64,000 bases of DNA from Bog-756 sp963833585 (GTDB lineage: Bacteria > Actinomycetota > Acidimicrobiia > Acidimicrobiales > RAAP-2), in the NCBI GenBank assembly GCA_963833585.1, contig CAWHYF010000001.1, positions 1-64,000 on the forward strand, in the 5' to 3' direction. The notes under the pieces are model-generated. The model was not told where the DNA came from. It did no database searches and saw nothing but the letters and a program-made list of their open reading frames with translations. The position numbers and the translations under genes were made by a program. Positions 19,335-28,045 of the stretch are shown one piece after another. The first letter of the stretch is position 1. Each line of letters opens with the position of its first letter.

Positions 19335-19618
19335 GTGATGCCGAAGGGAAGTGTCCCCACCAGAGAGGGCGGATCTCAACTGGCGGGGAACACTCCGTCC
19401 CAGAGGCAGAGCCGCGCTGCGGGACGCGCGCACCGCCGCTGCCCGTTGTAGCAGGCCCCCGGCCGTGGAACAAGCGGTAAATACTGCGGCCATATGCAGA
19501 GTTGCTATTGCCTATATTTGCCCCTCACCGACGGTCGAATTTGCCGCCATGCCGTCGACCCACAGGTGCATCCGATGGCGGTCGACCAATCGCGGCGAGC
19601 GGTCTAAGATCGAATGAC

Positions 19619-19807
19619 GTGCCGACGGAGTATCCGTTCGCTTGTGAATCTTGCGGCAGCGTGGGCACCCCTGTGCCCATTGCCTCTGCCGGAGGCCATG
19701 TGGTCATCGGACTCGATCCGGAGTGTGACCGCTGCCAGTCGATTGCTCGGGACGCCGGCATGGAATTTCCACCGCGCTTCGGCGTGTCACCGTTGACGGA
19801 GCTGTGA
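19619..19807 (+). CDS. Small zinc-ribbon-like hypothetical protein
   Basis: A 62-residue protein starting at GTG 19619. It has two CxxC-type pairs, CESCG near residue 9 and CDRCQ near residue 38, spaced as in small zinc ribbons, and a C-terminal segment FPPRFGVSPL. The two knuckles suggest one bound zinc. There is no clear ribosome site, and the open frame continues upstream, so the start is uncertain. The function is unknown. Confidence 0.45.
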   Translation: MPTEYPFACESCGSVGTPVPIASAGGHVVIGLDPECDRCQSIARDAGMEFPPRFGVSPLTEL

Positions 19808-19921
19808 GGACCTGGGTGGCCGGATTGGGTCACGAGTCGCTCTGAACCCGGACTGCCCCTTGGCCCATCCAGTCCAGGGGATCGGTGGCATCGGCATCCA
19901 GCCGTTCTGCGAGAATGGCCC

Positions 19922-20534
19922 ATGGGAACCGAGCGGGGCCTTCAACGTCTCATCAACTTCAGCGACGCGGTCGTCGCGATTGCCATCACCTTGCTGGTAC
20001 TCCCGCTGGTGGACGCGGCCAGTTCGATCGGCTCCACCGGCCTGGGGCACTTTTTTGACCAGAGCAGGCCCAGGTTGCTGGCCTTCACACTGAGCTTCGC
20101 CGTGATCGGCAGCTTTTGGTGGGGCCAGCATCAGATGTTCGAACGGGTGAGGTCGTACAACACGGGCCTGGTATTGGCCACCTTCGTCTGGCTGTTCGGT
20201 ATCGTATTTCTCCCCTTTCCGACGGAACTGCTCGGGGCCTCTCGGCAGGCATCCGTAGCGGTCCACGGCATCTACGTGGGGACGATGGTGGTCGCTGCCA
20301 TTGCCACGCTGGCCCAACAGTGGACCATCGTCAGGTGGCCCGAGCTTCAGGATGAAGAGGGTCGGGGCAGCGCCGAACACCGATTCGGCATTGGTGTTGG
20401 CCGTGATCATGGCGGCGGCTCTGGTGGTGGTCCTCACCTTGCCAGCGGTGGGGCTCTGGTCGTTGCTCCTGCTGGTGCTCTCGCGACCGATCGAACACCT
20501 CCTGGCGAGCCGAAGACGCACCTCGGGAGGGTAG
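19922..20534 (+). pseudogene. TMEM175-family potassium channel-like membrane protein, single frameshift
   Basis: Bacterial TMEM175 (DUF1211) relative of about 204 residues, with six helices expected. The family signature is the first helix RLINFSDAVVAIAITLLVLPL (FSDA...TLL). It is followed by FAVIGSFWWGQHQMF and, after the fourth helix, the segment WTIVRWPELQDEE. The frame then changes near 20357-20375, a G-rich run, and resumes as APNTDSALVLAVIMAAALVV and a last helix WSLLLLVLSRPIEHLL. One extra base accounts for the shift. Bacterial TMEM175 proteins are potassium-permeable channels; the FSDA motif is conserved here. It stands alone. Confidence 0.8.
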
Positions 20535-20614
20535 CTGCCCGTCCAGAGACCCGGCCATCAAAGGGCAGGGTCGAGGGGGACTGGGGTCGGACAGGGAAAA
20601 CCTGGACCTATGGT

Positions 20615-21190
20615 TCAGGCCAACCCCCGGAGCCAGGTGGTGACGATCTCGGCCACCTCGGTATCCCGATTCCGTAGCGAATGGTCGCCGTCGAGAAAGA
20701 CGAGGGTGACAGAGCCCGGAATGTCCGAGACCGCTCGTTCGAGTTCGGCTGGGGAGCCGAACGCATCCTTGCGGCCGGAGACGAAGAGGCAGGGTACGTC
20801 GAGCTCGGGAAAGTGTGCGGTCCGGAGCCGGTCGGGTGATTTGGGGGGATGAAGGGGATAGCTGACCAGGACCAAGGCCGCCACGTCCAGGCCCTGGGCT
20901 GCGGCCATCGAGCACATGCGTCCGCCCATGGAGCGACCACCCACAGCCACCCGACGAGTCGGGACCTCGAGCCTCCCGGCCAGATCGTGGGTGGCGGTCC
21001 GGACGGTTCGAATGCAGACGTCGGGCGGGTCCGGCCGTCGCCTTCCTGCCGCCCGAGCCGGGAACTCGACTCGTTCGACCACGATGCCGCAGCCACTCAC
21101 CGCCTGATCGATGGCTACCAAGGCGGGCTGGTCGCGCCCGGCACCAGCGCCAGGAGTCAGGACGAGACCGGAGACGCCCACCGTGGTCAT
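20615..21190 (-). CDS. Alpha/beta hydrolase, KANL3/Tex30-like family
   Basis: Small alpha/beta hydrolase of 191 residues. The nucleophile elbow is VGGRSMGGRM (G-x-S-x-G). The acid is the Asp of SGRKDAFG, and the catalytic His lies in DGDHSL, so the triad is complete. The segment LVLVSYPLHPP after the elbow is characteristic of the KANL3/Tex30 (dienelactone-hydrolase-like) group. The N-terminus GLVLTPGAGAGRDQPALVAID agrees. The substrate is unknown. The start at 21190 was chosen because upstream codons lack similarity. It is divergent from the PIG-L gene, with about 150 bases between them. Confidence 0.82.
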   Translation of the reverse strand: MTTVGVSGLVLTPGAGAGRDQPALVAIDQAVSGCGIVVERVEFPARAAGRRRPDPPDVCIRTVRTATHDLAGRLEVPTRRVAVGGRSMGGRMCSMAAAQGLDVAALVLVSYPLHPPKSPDRLRTAHFPELDVPCLFVSGRKDAFGSPAELERAVSDIPGSVTLVFLDGDHSLRNRDTEVAEIVTTWLRGLA

Positions 21191-21339
21191 CGGCCCATCT
21201 TGGGCCTGCGGTTCGCCTGGCGCCAAACCCCCGCTAGCCGGAGCCGCGTCGACGCCACAGGGTCCACGGTCGTCCGGTGCTCTCCCATGATGCGACAGGT
21301 CAGCGCCCGTTCTCGCCAAGGCTCACCCACCCCACTACC

Positions 21340-22077
21340 GTGGCGGGCGTGGTTCTTCGGCGACTCGGGGCGGTGTCTCCGCATCTGGACGACCTGGCCC
21401 TGAGCTGTGGGAGCTTCTTGGCAGCACATCCGGGTTCGTTCCTCGCCACGGTGTTCGCCGGTGGCCCAGGTCGGATCGACCCGCTCCCCAGCTGGGACGT
21501 CACCTGCGGTGCCTTCCGGCCCGGCGATGATGTGGTCGACGTCCGCAGGCACGAGGATCTTCAGGCGGCCGAGATCCTGGGCGCCTCCACGAGGCACCTC
21601 GCCCACTGGGATGGTCAGTACCGGGGACCGGACCATGGGTACCGGGGACCGGAATCCGGCGCCCTGGTCCAAGAGATTGCCGCCGATGTGGAAACGCTGG
21701 TCGATCAACTGGACGTGGATAGCTGGCTGATTCCACTCGGGATCCTTCACCCCGATCACCGGGCTGCGGCAGAGGCCTGCCTCCAGGTTGCCGCCGCCAC
21801 CGACGATGTCGATTGGCTCGTCTACGAGGAGCTTCCGTACGCTACGGCCTTTCCCGGGCACCGGGACGAGGCGGTGCGCCGGCTGCGCCGACTGGGGTTC
21901 AGGGTCCATGAGGGGGCCGATACCGGGCCGCCGCGAAACGAGGAAGTGAAGCGGCGAGCCGTCGAGGCCTACCGCACGCAGCTCGGCGCCTTGGGACCGG
22001 GGGTGGCGGAGGCCATTGTCACGCCCGAGCGGATCGGTCGACTCGTGCGTCACCCGGGCGGCCGCGCGGCGCGGTGA
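21340..22077 (+). CDS. PIG-L family deacetylase (LmbE-like)
   Basis: Zinc-dependent N-acetylglucosaminyl deacetylase-fold protein of about 245 residues. The metal-binding signature near the N-terminus is VSPHLDDLALSCGS (P-H-x-D-D). The third ligand motif is LHPDHRAAAEA. Related actinobacterial enzymes are MshB and Mca, which act on mycothiol precursors or conjugates, and enzymes deacetylating sugars in natural-product pathways. This one has HLDD rather than HPDD and I cannot assign a substrate. The GTG at 21340 puts the signature at its usual position; another in-frame GTG lies at 21277. No good ribosome site is seen at either. Confidence 0.85.
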   Translation: MAGVVLRRLGAVSPHLDDLALSCGSFLAAHPGSFLATVFAGGPGRIDPLPSWDVTCGAFRPGDDVVDVRRHEDLQAAEILGASTRHLAHWDGQYRGPDHGYRGPESGALVQEIAADVETLVDQLDVDSWLIPLGILHPDHRAAAEACLQVAAATDDVDWLVYEELPYATAFPGHRDEAVRRLRRLGFRVHEGADTGPPRNEEVKRRAVEAYRTQLGALGPGVAEAIVTPERIGRLVRHPGGRAAR

Positions 22078-22141
22078 CCGCCTCGCCCCTGTGCGTGGTC
22101 GGGTCAGGCTTCGGTACCCGCTGCGTACTCCGCCGGAACCC

Positions 22142-22717
22142 TCAGCGGGGGTGGCGGCCGGTCCAGCAGACAAAGGTTTCGGTGGCTGAAGCGTCGTCCG
22201 GCGGTTCGACCTCGGGACCGAAGGCGCCATTCGGGCCCCGAACCAGCTCAGATGGCATCGGATCGATGTACGCGTGACTGAACTCGATGACGTCGTCCGG
22301 CACTTCGACTACGACGTCCGCGGCCCGCCCGATGTCCCAGGCGTGGACGAACAGATCGATGGCGGGGAAGGCCAGTCGGTTGGCGACGGTGCGCCTCCCC
22401 ATGGGCGTGTCCATCTCGGCATTCATGTCGACTCCCTCGAGGGAACTCCGGGCCCGGACGGAGATGGCTGCCCAGTATGACCTGGGTTCCCCCTCCACGA
22501 GGTCGGCGGGGCGATCGACGGTGGGCCATTCGAAGTCCTCACCTTGCAGGGCCGCCACTCCGAACTGAATCGCCGATCCGAGGTGTCCGAGCACATCCAG
22601 TGCCGTCCAGCCCTCACAGGGGGTCGACGCCGACCAGGCCTCATCGTCGACCTGGTGAACCACGCCACTGAAGGCGTCGATACCCCGCAGGAAGATCACA
22701 TCGGAAGTGGCCGTCAT
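22142..22717 (-). CDS. TIGR03086-family (mycothiol maleylpyruvate isomerase/DinB-like) protein
   Basis: A 191-residue DinB-like four-helix protein of the TIGR03086 family, abundant in actinobacteria. The N-terminal segment STPCEGWTALDVLGHLGS supplies the first metal-ligand His, and the C-terminal half carries DLFVHAWDIGRA, the characteristic second His motif. A third His expected in the middle is not obvious. Members are thought to be mycothiol-dependent metalloenzymes, for example maleylpyruvate isomerase, but most are uncharacterised. It is convergent with the PIG-L gene, which may be of note because both families occur in mycothiol biochemistry; that link is an inference. Confidence 0.85.
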   Translation of the reverse strand: MTATSDVIFLRGIDAFSGVVHQVDDEAWSASTPCEGWTALDVLGHLGSAIQFGVAALQGEDFEWPTVDRPADLVEGEPRSYWAAISVRARSSLEGVDMNAEMDTPMGRRTVANRLAFPAIDLFVHAWDIGRAADVVVEVPDDVIEFSHAYIDPMPSELVRGPNGAFGPEVEPPDDASATETFVCWTGRHPR

Positions 22718-22753
22718 CAGCGCAGTCTGACAGACCGGGTCCCGGAATCCGGC

Positions 22754-23566
22754 TCAGGAAGTCTGCACCGCAATGACCGATGAGGCGTCGATCCCCGGCG
22801 GCGACCATTCGGGGTCGGGCTCGAAGAAGGCATTCGAGAGTGCCTCGAGCGCCAGTCCGAACAGGGTCCATTCCTGGACCTCGCCCTCGGGTCCAGTGGG
22901 CCGCTTGATTCCGTTCATGTGCTGGGCGTCGACCCGGTCCCGGAGCACACAGCCCTCGGCCAGGGCTGCGACGGCGATGGTGAACTGGCGCACCGTCAGA
23001 CCGTCCCGCACCCGGTAGCCGATGAAATCCAGACCGGCTCGATAGAAGTCCTCCATCCGTGCGGTGACCTGCAGATACGACAGCTTCAGCGCATCGTCGA
23101 TCCTGGTTCGGCGCTCGGGAGATGATCCCACGGCGGTCGCCGCCCAGATCCCGATCCACAGCAGCCAGTCCGTCGACTCACTGAGCGCCTTCGTATTGGC
23201 AGCTGCGGAGAGTCGGCAGATCTCCCGCATCGTCAACCGGCGGGACTCCTCGGAGGTGGGGTCCATGCTGACCAGGACCGGCGACACCACCCGGAGGGTG
23301 TCTTCGATCTCGGAGGCGCTGTCGTCAGAGGCGGCGACCGCCAGTACGTCGGTCTGGTAGTCGAACTGGTTCTCCCAGACCCGTCCGATCAGTGAGGCGT
23401 TGGTGACGTGGATCCCGGTGTCGGCCTCCACCCGCTCGCGAGCCCGCTTGAATGTCAGCGACTCCCCGCTGGTCCCGAGGCCGTCCTCACGGAGAATTGC
23501 CAGTCCGGCTTCGACGAACAGGGTTCGCAGTTCATCCCGACTCAGTCTTGGACGATCCATCACCAT
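22754..23566 (-). CDS. TetR-like transcriptional regulator
   Basis: Predicted helical regulator of 270 residues. The N-terminal 75 residues have the pattern of a TetR-type helix-turn-helix (LRTLFVEAGLAILREDG, then VTNASLIGRVWENQFDYQ). The turn is longer than canonical, with an insert between helices 1 and 2. The C-terminal domain is an all-helical ligand or dimer domain with aromatic-rich helices (WLLWIGIWAATAV). GAGGGG upstream supports the ATG at 23566; an ATG two codons later is possible. It lies just upstream of the TIGR03086 gene on the same strand, 36 bases apart, so they may be one transcript. The target genes are unknown. Confidence 0.7.
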   Translation of the reverse strand: MVMDRPRLSRDELRTLFVEAGLAILREDGLGTSGESLTFKRARERVEADTGIHVTNASLIGRVWENQFDYQTDVLAVAASDDSASEIEDTLRVVSPVLVSMDPTSEESRRLTMREICRLSAAANTKALSESTDWLLWIGIWAATAVGSSPERRTRIDDALKLSYLQVTARMEDFYRAGLDFIGYRVRDGLTVRQFTIAVAALAEGCVLRDRVDAQHMNGIKRPTGPEGEVQEWTLFGLALEALSNAFFEPDPEWSPPGIDASSVIAVQTS

Positions 23567-23770
23567 CGAGGACCCCTCGGGTCGTTGAGGGGGCCCGCTC
23601 GGGCCCCACCGCCGTACTCGCTACCTGCCACCCACGCTACAGGCTGAGCCTCGGGTGATGATCGGGTGCGGTCTGGAAGCTCACGCAGGGTGGTTCGTGG
23701 CAGAAGTCGGCTGATCAGCCCGGATACCTGACGATTGACAGCGGATCCGGGCCGGCGGGAGAGTCCAGGC

Positions 23771-23944
23771 ATGAACACCCAGCAGCGGATCGATCGCCTC
23801 GAGGACGCGGTGGCCAACCTCGGCACCATCCTGGAGGCCGAGGGGCGGTGGGCCGGGAGTGACAATCCGGTGGTCCGCACCTTCGGGGAGAAATTCAACG
23901 TGTTCGTTCTGGCCGTGGCCCGGGAGAGATCAGCGAAATCCTAA
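23771..23944 (+). CDS. Small hypothetical protein
   Basis: A 57-residue protein. The N-terminal half is a predicted amphipathic or coiled-coil helix (MNTQQRIDRLEDAVANLGTI), followed by a short conserved-looking segment GRWAGSDNPVV and a second helix FGEKFNVFVLAVARER. GGCGGGAGAGTCC upstream gives a reasonable ribosome site, and third-position GC is high. I do not recognise a family. It starts 204 bases from the divergent TetR-like regulator. Confidence 0.55.
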   Translation: MNTQQRIDRLEDAVANLGTILEAEGRWAGSDNPVVRTFGEKFNVFVLAVARERSAKS

Positions 23945-24011
23945 CCGGCGGACCTTCCGGTGGGCAGCGTCCGGACACAGGTCCGGCGACGGGCGCCCGA
24001 TGGACACGGGG

Positions 24012-25352
24012 TCACACGAAGAGGAGGAAGTGCCGCAGCTGATCGGTGACGTACAGGACGTCCAAGGGCGGGACGGCGGCCAGGTAGACGGCGAGGATGG
24101 GCAGCCAGTGTGCCAGCGAAATGGGGTGGTCCGGCGCACCAGGGCTCCTCCGGACAGGTCGATCAGCTTCGCCAAGCCCACGTTCCGCCCTCCGGGCGCC
24201 GACCAGCAACGGTGCGAATCCCTGAACGATGAGCCAGGCGGCACCGCAGTCGGCGAACCACCGGACCCAGTCGAACCCGGTGGCGAACAGGACCACCGTG
24301 GTCGCGACCACCACGATCACCAGACCGCCACCGATCCCACGTCGTCCAGCTCCCGAGAACACCGCACCGAGCTGTGGCCGGACCCACAGCAGGATCCACG
24401 CCAGCTGGATGGCGATCAGGATTCCCCCGAGAAGCAGCGTCCAGGCCTTGGCGCTCGGGGGGATGGAGCCGACCAGCCGCATCGACGTGCGGATCGAATT
24501 CGGCAAGTAGGTGAAGACGGTGTTCCCGGTGAGGTGGAGCGCCGCCACATCGGATTCGAGCGCCGCCACCTTCCCTGACGATGGGAGGCCGTACGCCAGG
24601 ACGGCCAGGGTGGCCACCACCGGGGGCCCGGCGACGGCACCCAGCGCGACCCCGAGTGCCGGCCGCTGCCCACGATTCGCCTCACCAGTTCGGGCACCCT
24701 TCGCACCGATCGAGCCGTCGGCCCCGATCGAGCCGTCGGCACCGATCGAGCCGTCGGCATCGGTGGAATGACCTTCACCGATGAAGGCCATGGTGACCAG
24801 CACCACAGCCCACGGGACCACGATCAGGATCACGTCCTCATGGACCAGGACCATGGCGGCCAGGCCGAGACCGATTCCCACCAGACCGGTCACCCGAACT
24901 CGTGCTCCCCGGGTCACGACCAGCCCGAGCGCCACCAGCAGGACCAATGCCAGCAGGTCGGGTCGACGATCGACGAGAAAGAAGTCAATCGTGAACGGAC
25001 TTGCCGCCAGGAGCAGGGCCATGGCCCACGAGCTCGGCGTGGACTCCCGGATGAGCAGTTCGATCAGCACCAGCACGGCCCCGACAGCAAGGACCACGAC
25101 CAGATCGGCCACGACATCGATCTGCAGCGTGGTCGGAACACCGACCGCCAGACGGATCACTTCGCCCAGCAGGCCCCGCCGGATGAACCCGTGGTCATAG
25201 GTCACCAGGTAGTACGACTCGGTGAAGTGTCGATTGCCGATCGGAATCGGATCGGACAGCCCCTGCGCCAGCTGGAAGCCGACCAGGACCGCAGCGAAGA
25301 GCCGAACCCCACCTGTCGTCCAGCCCTGCCGTGACTCGGAGTCCACGCTCAT
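24012..25352 (-). CDS. Polytopic membrane protein with DGSIGA repeats
   Basis: A 446-residue integral membrane protein with roughly eleven hydrophobic helices. The first extracytoplasmic loop has the motif RHFTESYYLVTYDHGFIRRGLLGE, and a later short segment is DFFLVDRRPDLLAL. Such a charged loop resembles those of GT-C-like or EpsG-like polytopic proteins, but I cannot make a secure assignment. A central loop contains three tandem hexapeptides DGSIGA encoded by an 18-base DNA repeat (24706-24759). GGTGGAAACG upstream of the ATG at 25352 is the likely ribosome site. There is no partner gene on the same strand. The function is unknown. Confidence 0.7.
   Translation of the reverse strand: MSVDSESRQGWTTGGVRLFAAVLVGFQLAQGLSDPIPIGNRHFTESYYLVTYDHGFIRRGLLGEVIRLAVGVPTTLQIDVVADLVVVLAVGAVLVLIELLIRESTPSSWAMALLLAASPFTIDFFLVDRRPDLLALVLLVALGLVVTRGARVRVTGLVGIGLGLAAMVLVHEDVILIVVPWAVVLVTMAFIGEGHSTDADGSIGADGSIGADGSIGAKGARTGEANRGQRPALGVALGAVAGPPVVATLAVLAYGLPSSGKVAALESDVAALHLTGNTVFTYLPNSIRTSMRLVGSIPPSAKAWTLLLGGILIAIQLAWILLWVRPQLGAVFSGAGRRGIGGGLVIVVVATTVVLFATGFDWVRWFADCGAAWLIVQGFAPLLVGARRAERGLGEADRPVRRSPGAPDHPISLAHWLPILAVYLAAVPPLDVLYVTDQLRHFLLFV
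24706..24759. repeat. Three tandem 18-base repeats inside a membrane-protein gene
   Basis: Unit CCGATCGAGCCGTCGGCA at 24706-24723 (last base C), 24724-24741 and 24742-24759. The repeat is in frame and encodes DGSIGA hexapeptides in a predicted loop, so copy number can change without breaking the protein. Confidence 0.9.
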
Positions 25353-25573
25353 CGTTTCCACCGGTGTCGTCACCTCGTCGCGCTCGACGGCCTCTGCTCG
25401 ATTCTTCCATGAGCGCCGATGGGTGCGACCCGAAATTGGATGCCCGGTTCCGTGATCCGTTTCGCGTCCTGTTCCGTAATGACCGAGAGTGGCGGAGAAC
25501 GTGAGGACAGGCCCACGCCCCGTAATGCCGATCACGCAGGACCCGGACGCACATCCCGACTCGACCGCGCGCC

Positions 25574-26286
25574 ATGATCACACTGGTCGTCCTCGGTGCC
25601 ATCGCCCTCATCCAGGCCGTTCCCGCCGGTGCCGCGTCCCCCATCGGGGCGCAGTCGTGGCCGTCGCCAAGACCGGTGGGTCCCTCGGGTCGGTCCTGGT
25701 CGACGACAGGGGATACACGCTCTATGTCGACCTCCACGACCATGCCGGGCACTTGGCTTGCACCGGATCCTGCGTTCGACAGTGGCCACCGCTTCTCGTG
25801 GCCCAAGCGGTCCGGCATTCGAAGGGGGCCGCCGTAACAGGTCTCGGTACCGTCCGTCGACCCGACCACCGGCTCCAAGTCACCTCCCACGGCAGGCCGC
25901 TCTACCGGTACCTGGGGGACCGGCGGCCTGGTCAGACCGCCGGTCAGGGCAAGCTGGGGCTCTTCTTCGTGGCCACCCCGGTCGCTCGACTCCGCAAGGG
26001 TGCCGCCACGACCGCCACGACGGCCCCGACTCCACGCGGCCCCGACCACGCTCCCAGCGCCCGCCGCTACCCGCCTCCCACCGTGCAGAACCCGCCCGGT
26101 GGGAGCATCACGTCTCCCACCGCGCTACCGACGATGTCGGGCGGCTCGGGCTCTGCCCCGCCGTCGTCGGGGACCGCGCCGGCCCCGCCCGCCGGCCCGC
26201 CGGCCCCCGAGCCTCCGGTGACCACTCCACCCTCGACCTCGCCACCCACCACCACACCTCCCGCAGGTGGTGGTGTGGCCTACTGA
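25574..26286 (+). pseudogene. Secreted PF03640 (COG4315) repeat protein with Pro-rich tail, single frameshift
   Basis: Exported protein of about 237 residues after correction. The signal peptide (MITLVVLGAIALIQAVPAGA) lies in one frame from 25574. The body follows in another frame from about 25655: VVAVAKTGGSLGSVLVDDRG, the family core LYVDLHDHAGHLACTGSC with WPPLL, and a second repeat HGRPLYRYLGDRRPGQTAGQ. One missing base near 25650 joins them. PF03640 is a secreted repeat of unknown function with a conserved CTGxC...WPP. The last 75 residues are a Pro/Thr/Ser/Gly-rich linker ending GGGVAY. The next gene is an intact paralogue, suggesting a tandem duplication. Confidence 0.75.
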
Positions 26287-26399
26287 TCACCTTCCGTCAC
26301 ACCCGTTCTCGGACCAGCAGGGCCCGACGGTGATCCGTTCGGGCCCGTCGCCCGTATGGACGGTGGGGACAGGGCCGCCGGACGAATCCGGAGGAACAC

Positions 26400-27020
26400 A
26401 TGGCACAGACGACCAGAATGGACGGACCAACCAAGATGAACAGGAGAACCATGGGAAGGCAATCGACGAATCGGGTCGCTCGATCGAAGAGTTTCACCGC
26501 GGCAGGGGTGCTGAGAGGCTTGGCGTTGGCGGGAACGCTCACCGTGGTGGGCGCCGCCGCCATGCCGGGGACCTCTGGTGCGGCTTCCTCGCCGACCACG
26601 GTGACCACGGCCCAGAACAAGACGTGGGGCAAGATCCTGGTCCTGGGCAACGGGACCACCGTGTACCGGCTGGCGGCCGATCCGAAGAACAAGAGCGTCT
26701 GCACGGGCACGTGCGCCAAGATCTGGCCGCCGGTGGTGCTGGTGGCCGGCCAGAAGAACCCGGTGGGTCATGGCGGCATCACTGGACTGTCGACCATCAC
26801 CCGAGCCGGGGGTGCGCACCAGGTGACCTACAAGGGTGTGCCTCTGTACCGGTTCGTCGGTGACCACAAGGCCGGCCAGGCCACCGGCAACATCAAGGAC
26901 ACCTGGGGCAAATGGTGGGTGGTCAACCCCGCTAACCCGCGGATGACTCCGGTTGCCGTCCATTCGAGCGCCGGGACCACCACCCCGACCACCGTGGCCA
27001 GTTCGGGTGCTGCGTACTGA
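26400..27020 (+). CDS. Secreted PF03640 (COG4315) repeat protein
   Basis: Exported protein of 206 residues, intact paralogue of the preceding gene. A GGAGGAACAC ribosome site directly precedes the ATG at 26400. The N-terminal region is long and basic, then comes a hydrophobic leader (VLRGLALAGTLTVVGAAA) with cleavage near SGAASS. The two repeats contain VYRLAADPKNKSVCTGTCAK with WPPVVL, and GVPLYRFVGDHKAGQATG with KWWVVNP. The paired cysteines of CTGTC and the WPP are the family hallmarks. The function is unknown; a redox or metal role has been guessed at from the cysteines only. The protein ends SSGAAY, similar to the GGGVAY of its paralogue. It is the first intact gene of the DoxX-ECF cluster. 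Confidence 0.85.
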   Translation: MAQTTRMDGPTKMNRRTMGRQSTNRVARSKSFTAAGVLRGLALAGTLTVVGAAAMPGTSGAASSPTTVTTAQNKTWGKILVLGNGTTVYRLAADPKNKSVCTGTCAKIWPPVVLVAGQKNPVGHGGITGLSTITRAGGAHQVTYKGVPLYRFVGDHKAGQATGNIKDTWGKWWVVNPANPRMTPVAVHSSAGTTTPTTVASSGAAY

Positions 27021-27130
27021 CCCATGACCATCGTCGATCCGAAGCCGGCTCCCATCCCACTCATCTCCTCGTCCGTTGCCCCCCCTGGGGGGCGCGGGCG
27101 AGGGCCTGGCCCGGTCGGGCGTGGTTCGGA

Positions 27131-28045
27131 GTGCTGGCCGTCGCCGCCACCGTCCTCTGGTTGGGGTTCGTGGGGACCAGCACGCTGCTGGGGGCCGGTG
27201 ACCTCTCGACGGCGTTGGGTACTGCCCGGGGTCGCAGCGTCGGTCCGGCGCTGGTCGCCGTGGTGGCCGCTCTGTTGGTGGCCGAGCGGTGCTGGCCGGC
27301 GGTGGCCCGTCCGCTGCTAGCCCGGGCCCACGTGGTGGACGCCGGCTACCTGGTTCTCTTTGCCGTAGCCGTGGTGCCGGCCCTGACAGTGGTGGAGACG
27401 GGCTTCGCCGTGGAGATGACCCGTCACGCGCACTTCCTCATGGTGAGCCGGCTGCCACTCCTGCCGCAGGTGGTGGTGGTGGCGGCCATCCTGATCGGCA
27501 TCGACGCCATGAACTGGGTCGCACACCTGGCCAATCACCGTTCCGCCTCCCTGTGGAGGCTTCACGCCCTCCATCACTCGCAAGAGGACATGAGCGTCTT
27601 GACCACCTTTCGGACCCATCCGTTGGTCCATGCCACCTATCTCGGTGCCCTGCTTCCGGCCCTGGTGCTCGGAGCCAGCGGCCCGGTCCCGGCCGCGGCC
27701 ATCATCGCCTACGGCTGTCTGGTCACCCTTCCCCACGCCAACCTGCGTTGGAGCTTCGGGCCACTGGGCCGCATCCTGGTGAGCCCGGCTTACCACCGGC
27801 TCCACCACGCTCGATCGCCCCTGGACGCCCGAGGCGTCTGCAACTTCGGCTTCGTCTTGGTCTGCTGGGATCGGCTGGCCGGCCACGCCGTCTTCCCCAC
27901 AGGTGGGGCGCCGATCGAGACCGGTATCGCCGGGCGTCCGGTGACGGTCGAGCAGTCGGCCGGCGGTCGGCGCATGGTCCAAGTCGTCCTGGCACAGCTG
28001 ATCGAACCCTTCAGGATGCGCAGTCCGATGGACGGACCGTCATGA
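27131..28045 (+). CDS. Sterol desaturase/fatty-acid hydroxylase superfamily membrane protein
   Basis: Membrane di-iron protein of at least 304 residues. The histidine clusters are WVAHLANHRS, WRLHALHHSQ and SPAYHRLHHAR, the HxxxH, HxxHH and HxxHH ligands of the fatty-acid hydroxylase/sterol desaturase fold, with about five membrane helices. The first start codon in this frame is GTG 27131. However, an ATG at 27024 four bases after the upstream stop opens a plausible N-terminus (MTIVDPKPAPIPLISS) in another frame, and a one-base loss in the C6/G6 run at 27079-27092 would join it. The stop overlaps the DoxX start as ATGA. The substrate is unknown; the context suggests oxidative chemistry at the membrane. 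Confidence 0.85.
   Translation: MLAVAATVLWLGFVGTSTLLGAGDLSTALGTARGRSVGPALVAVVAALLVAERCWPAVARPLLARAHVVDAGYLVLFAVAVVPALTVVETGFAVEMTRHAHFLMVSRLPLLPQVVVVAAILIGIDAMNWVAHLANHRSASLWRLHALHHSQEDMSVLTTFRTHPLVHATYLGALLPALVLGASGPVPAAAIIAYGCLVTLPHANLRWSFGPLGRILVSPAYHRLHHARSPLDARGVCNFGFVLVCWDRLAGHAVFPTGGAPIETGIAGRPVTVEQSAGGRRMVQVVLAQLIEPFRMRSPMDGPS

Noticed and set aside
18130..19620. Remnant mobile element in the gene-poor stretch
   Set aside because: No transposase or integrase motif, terminal inverted repeat or target duplication could be seen.
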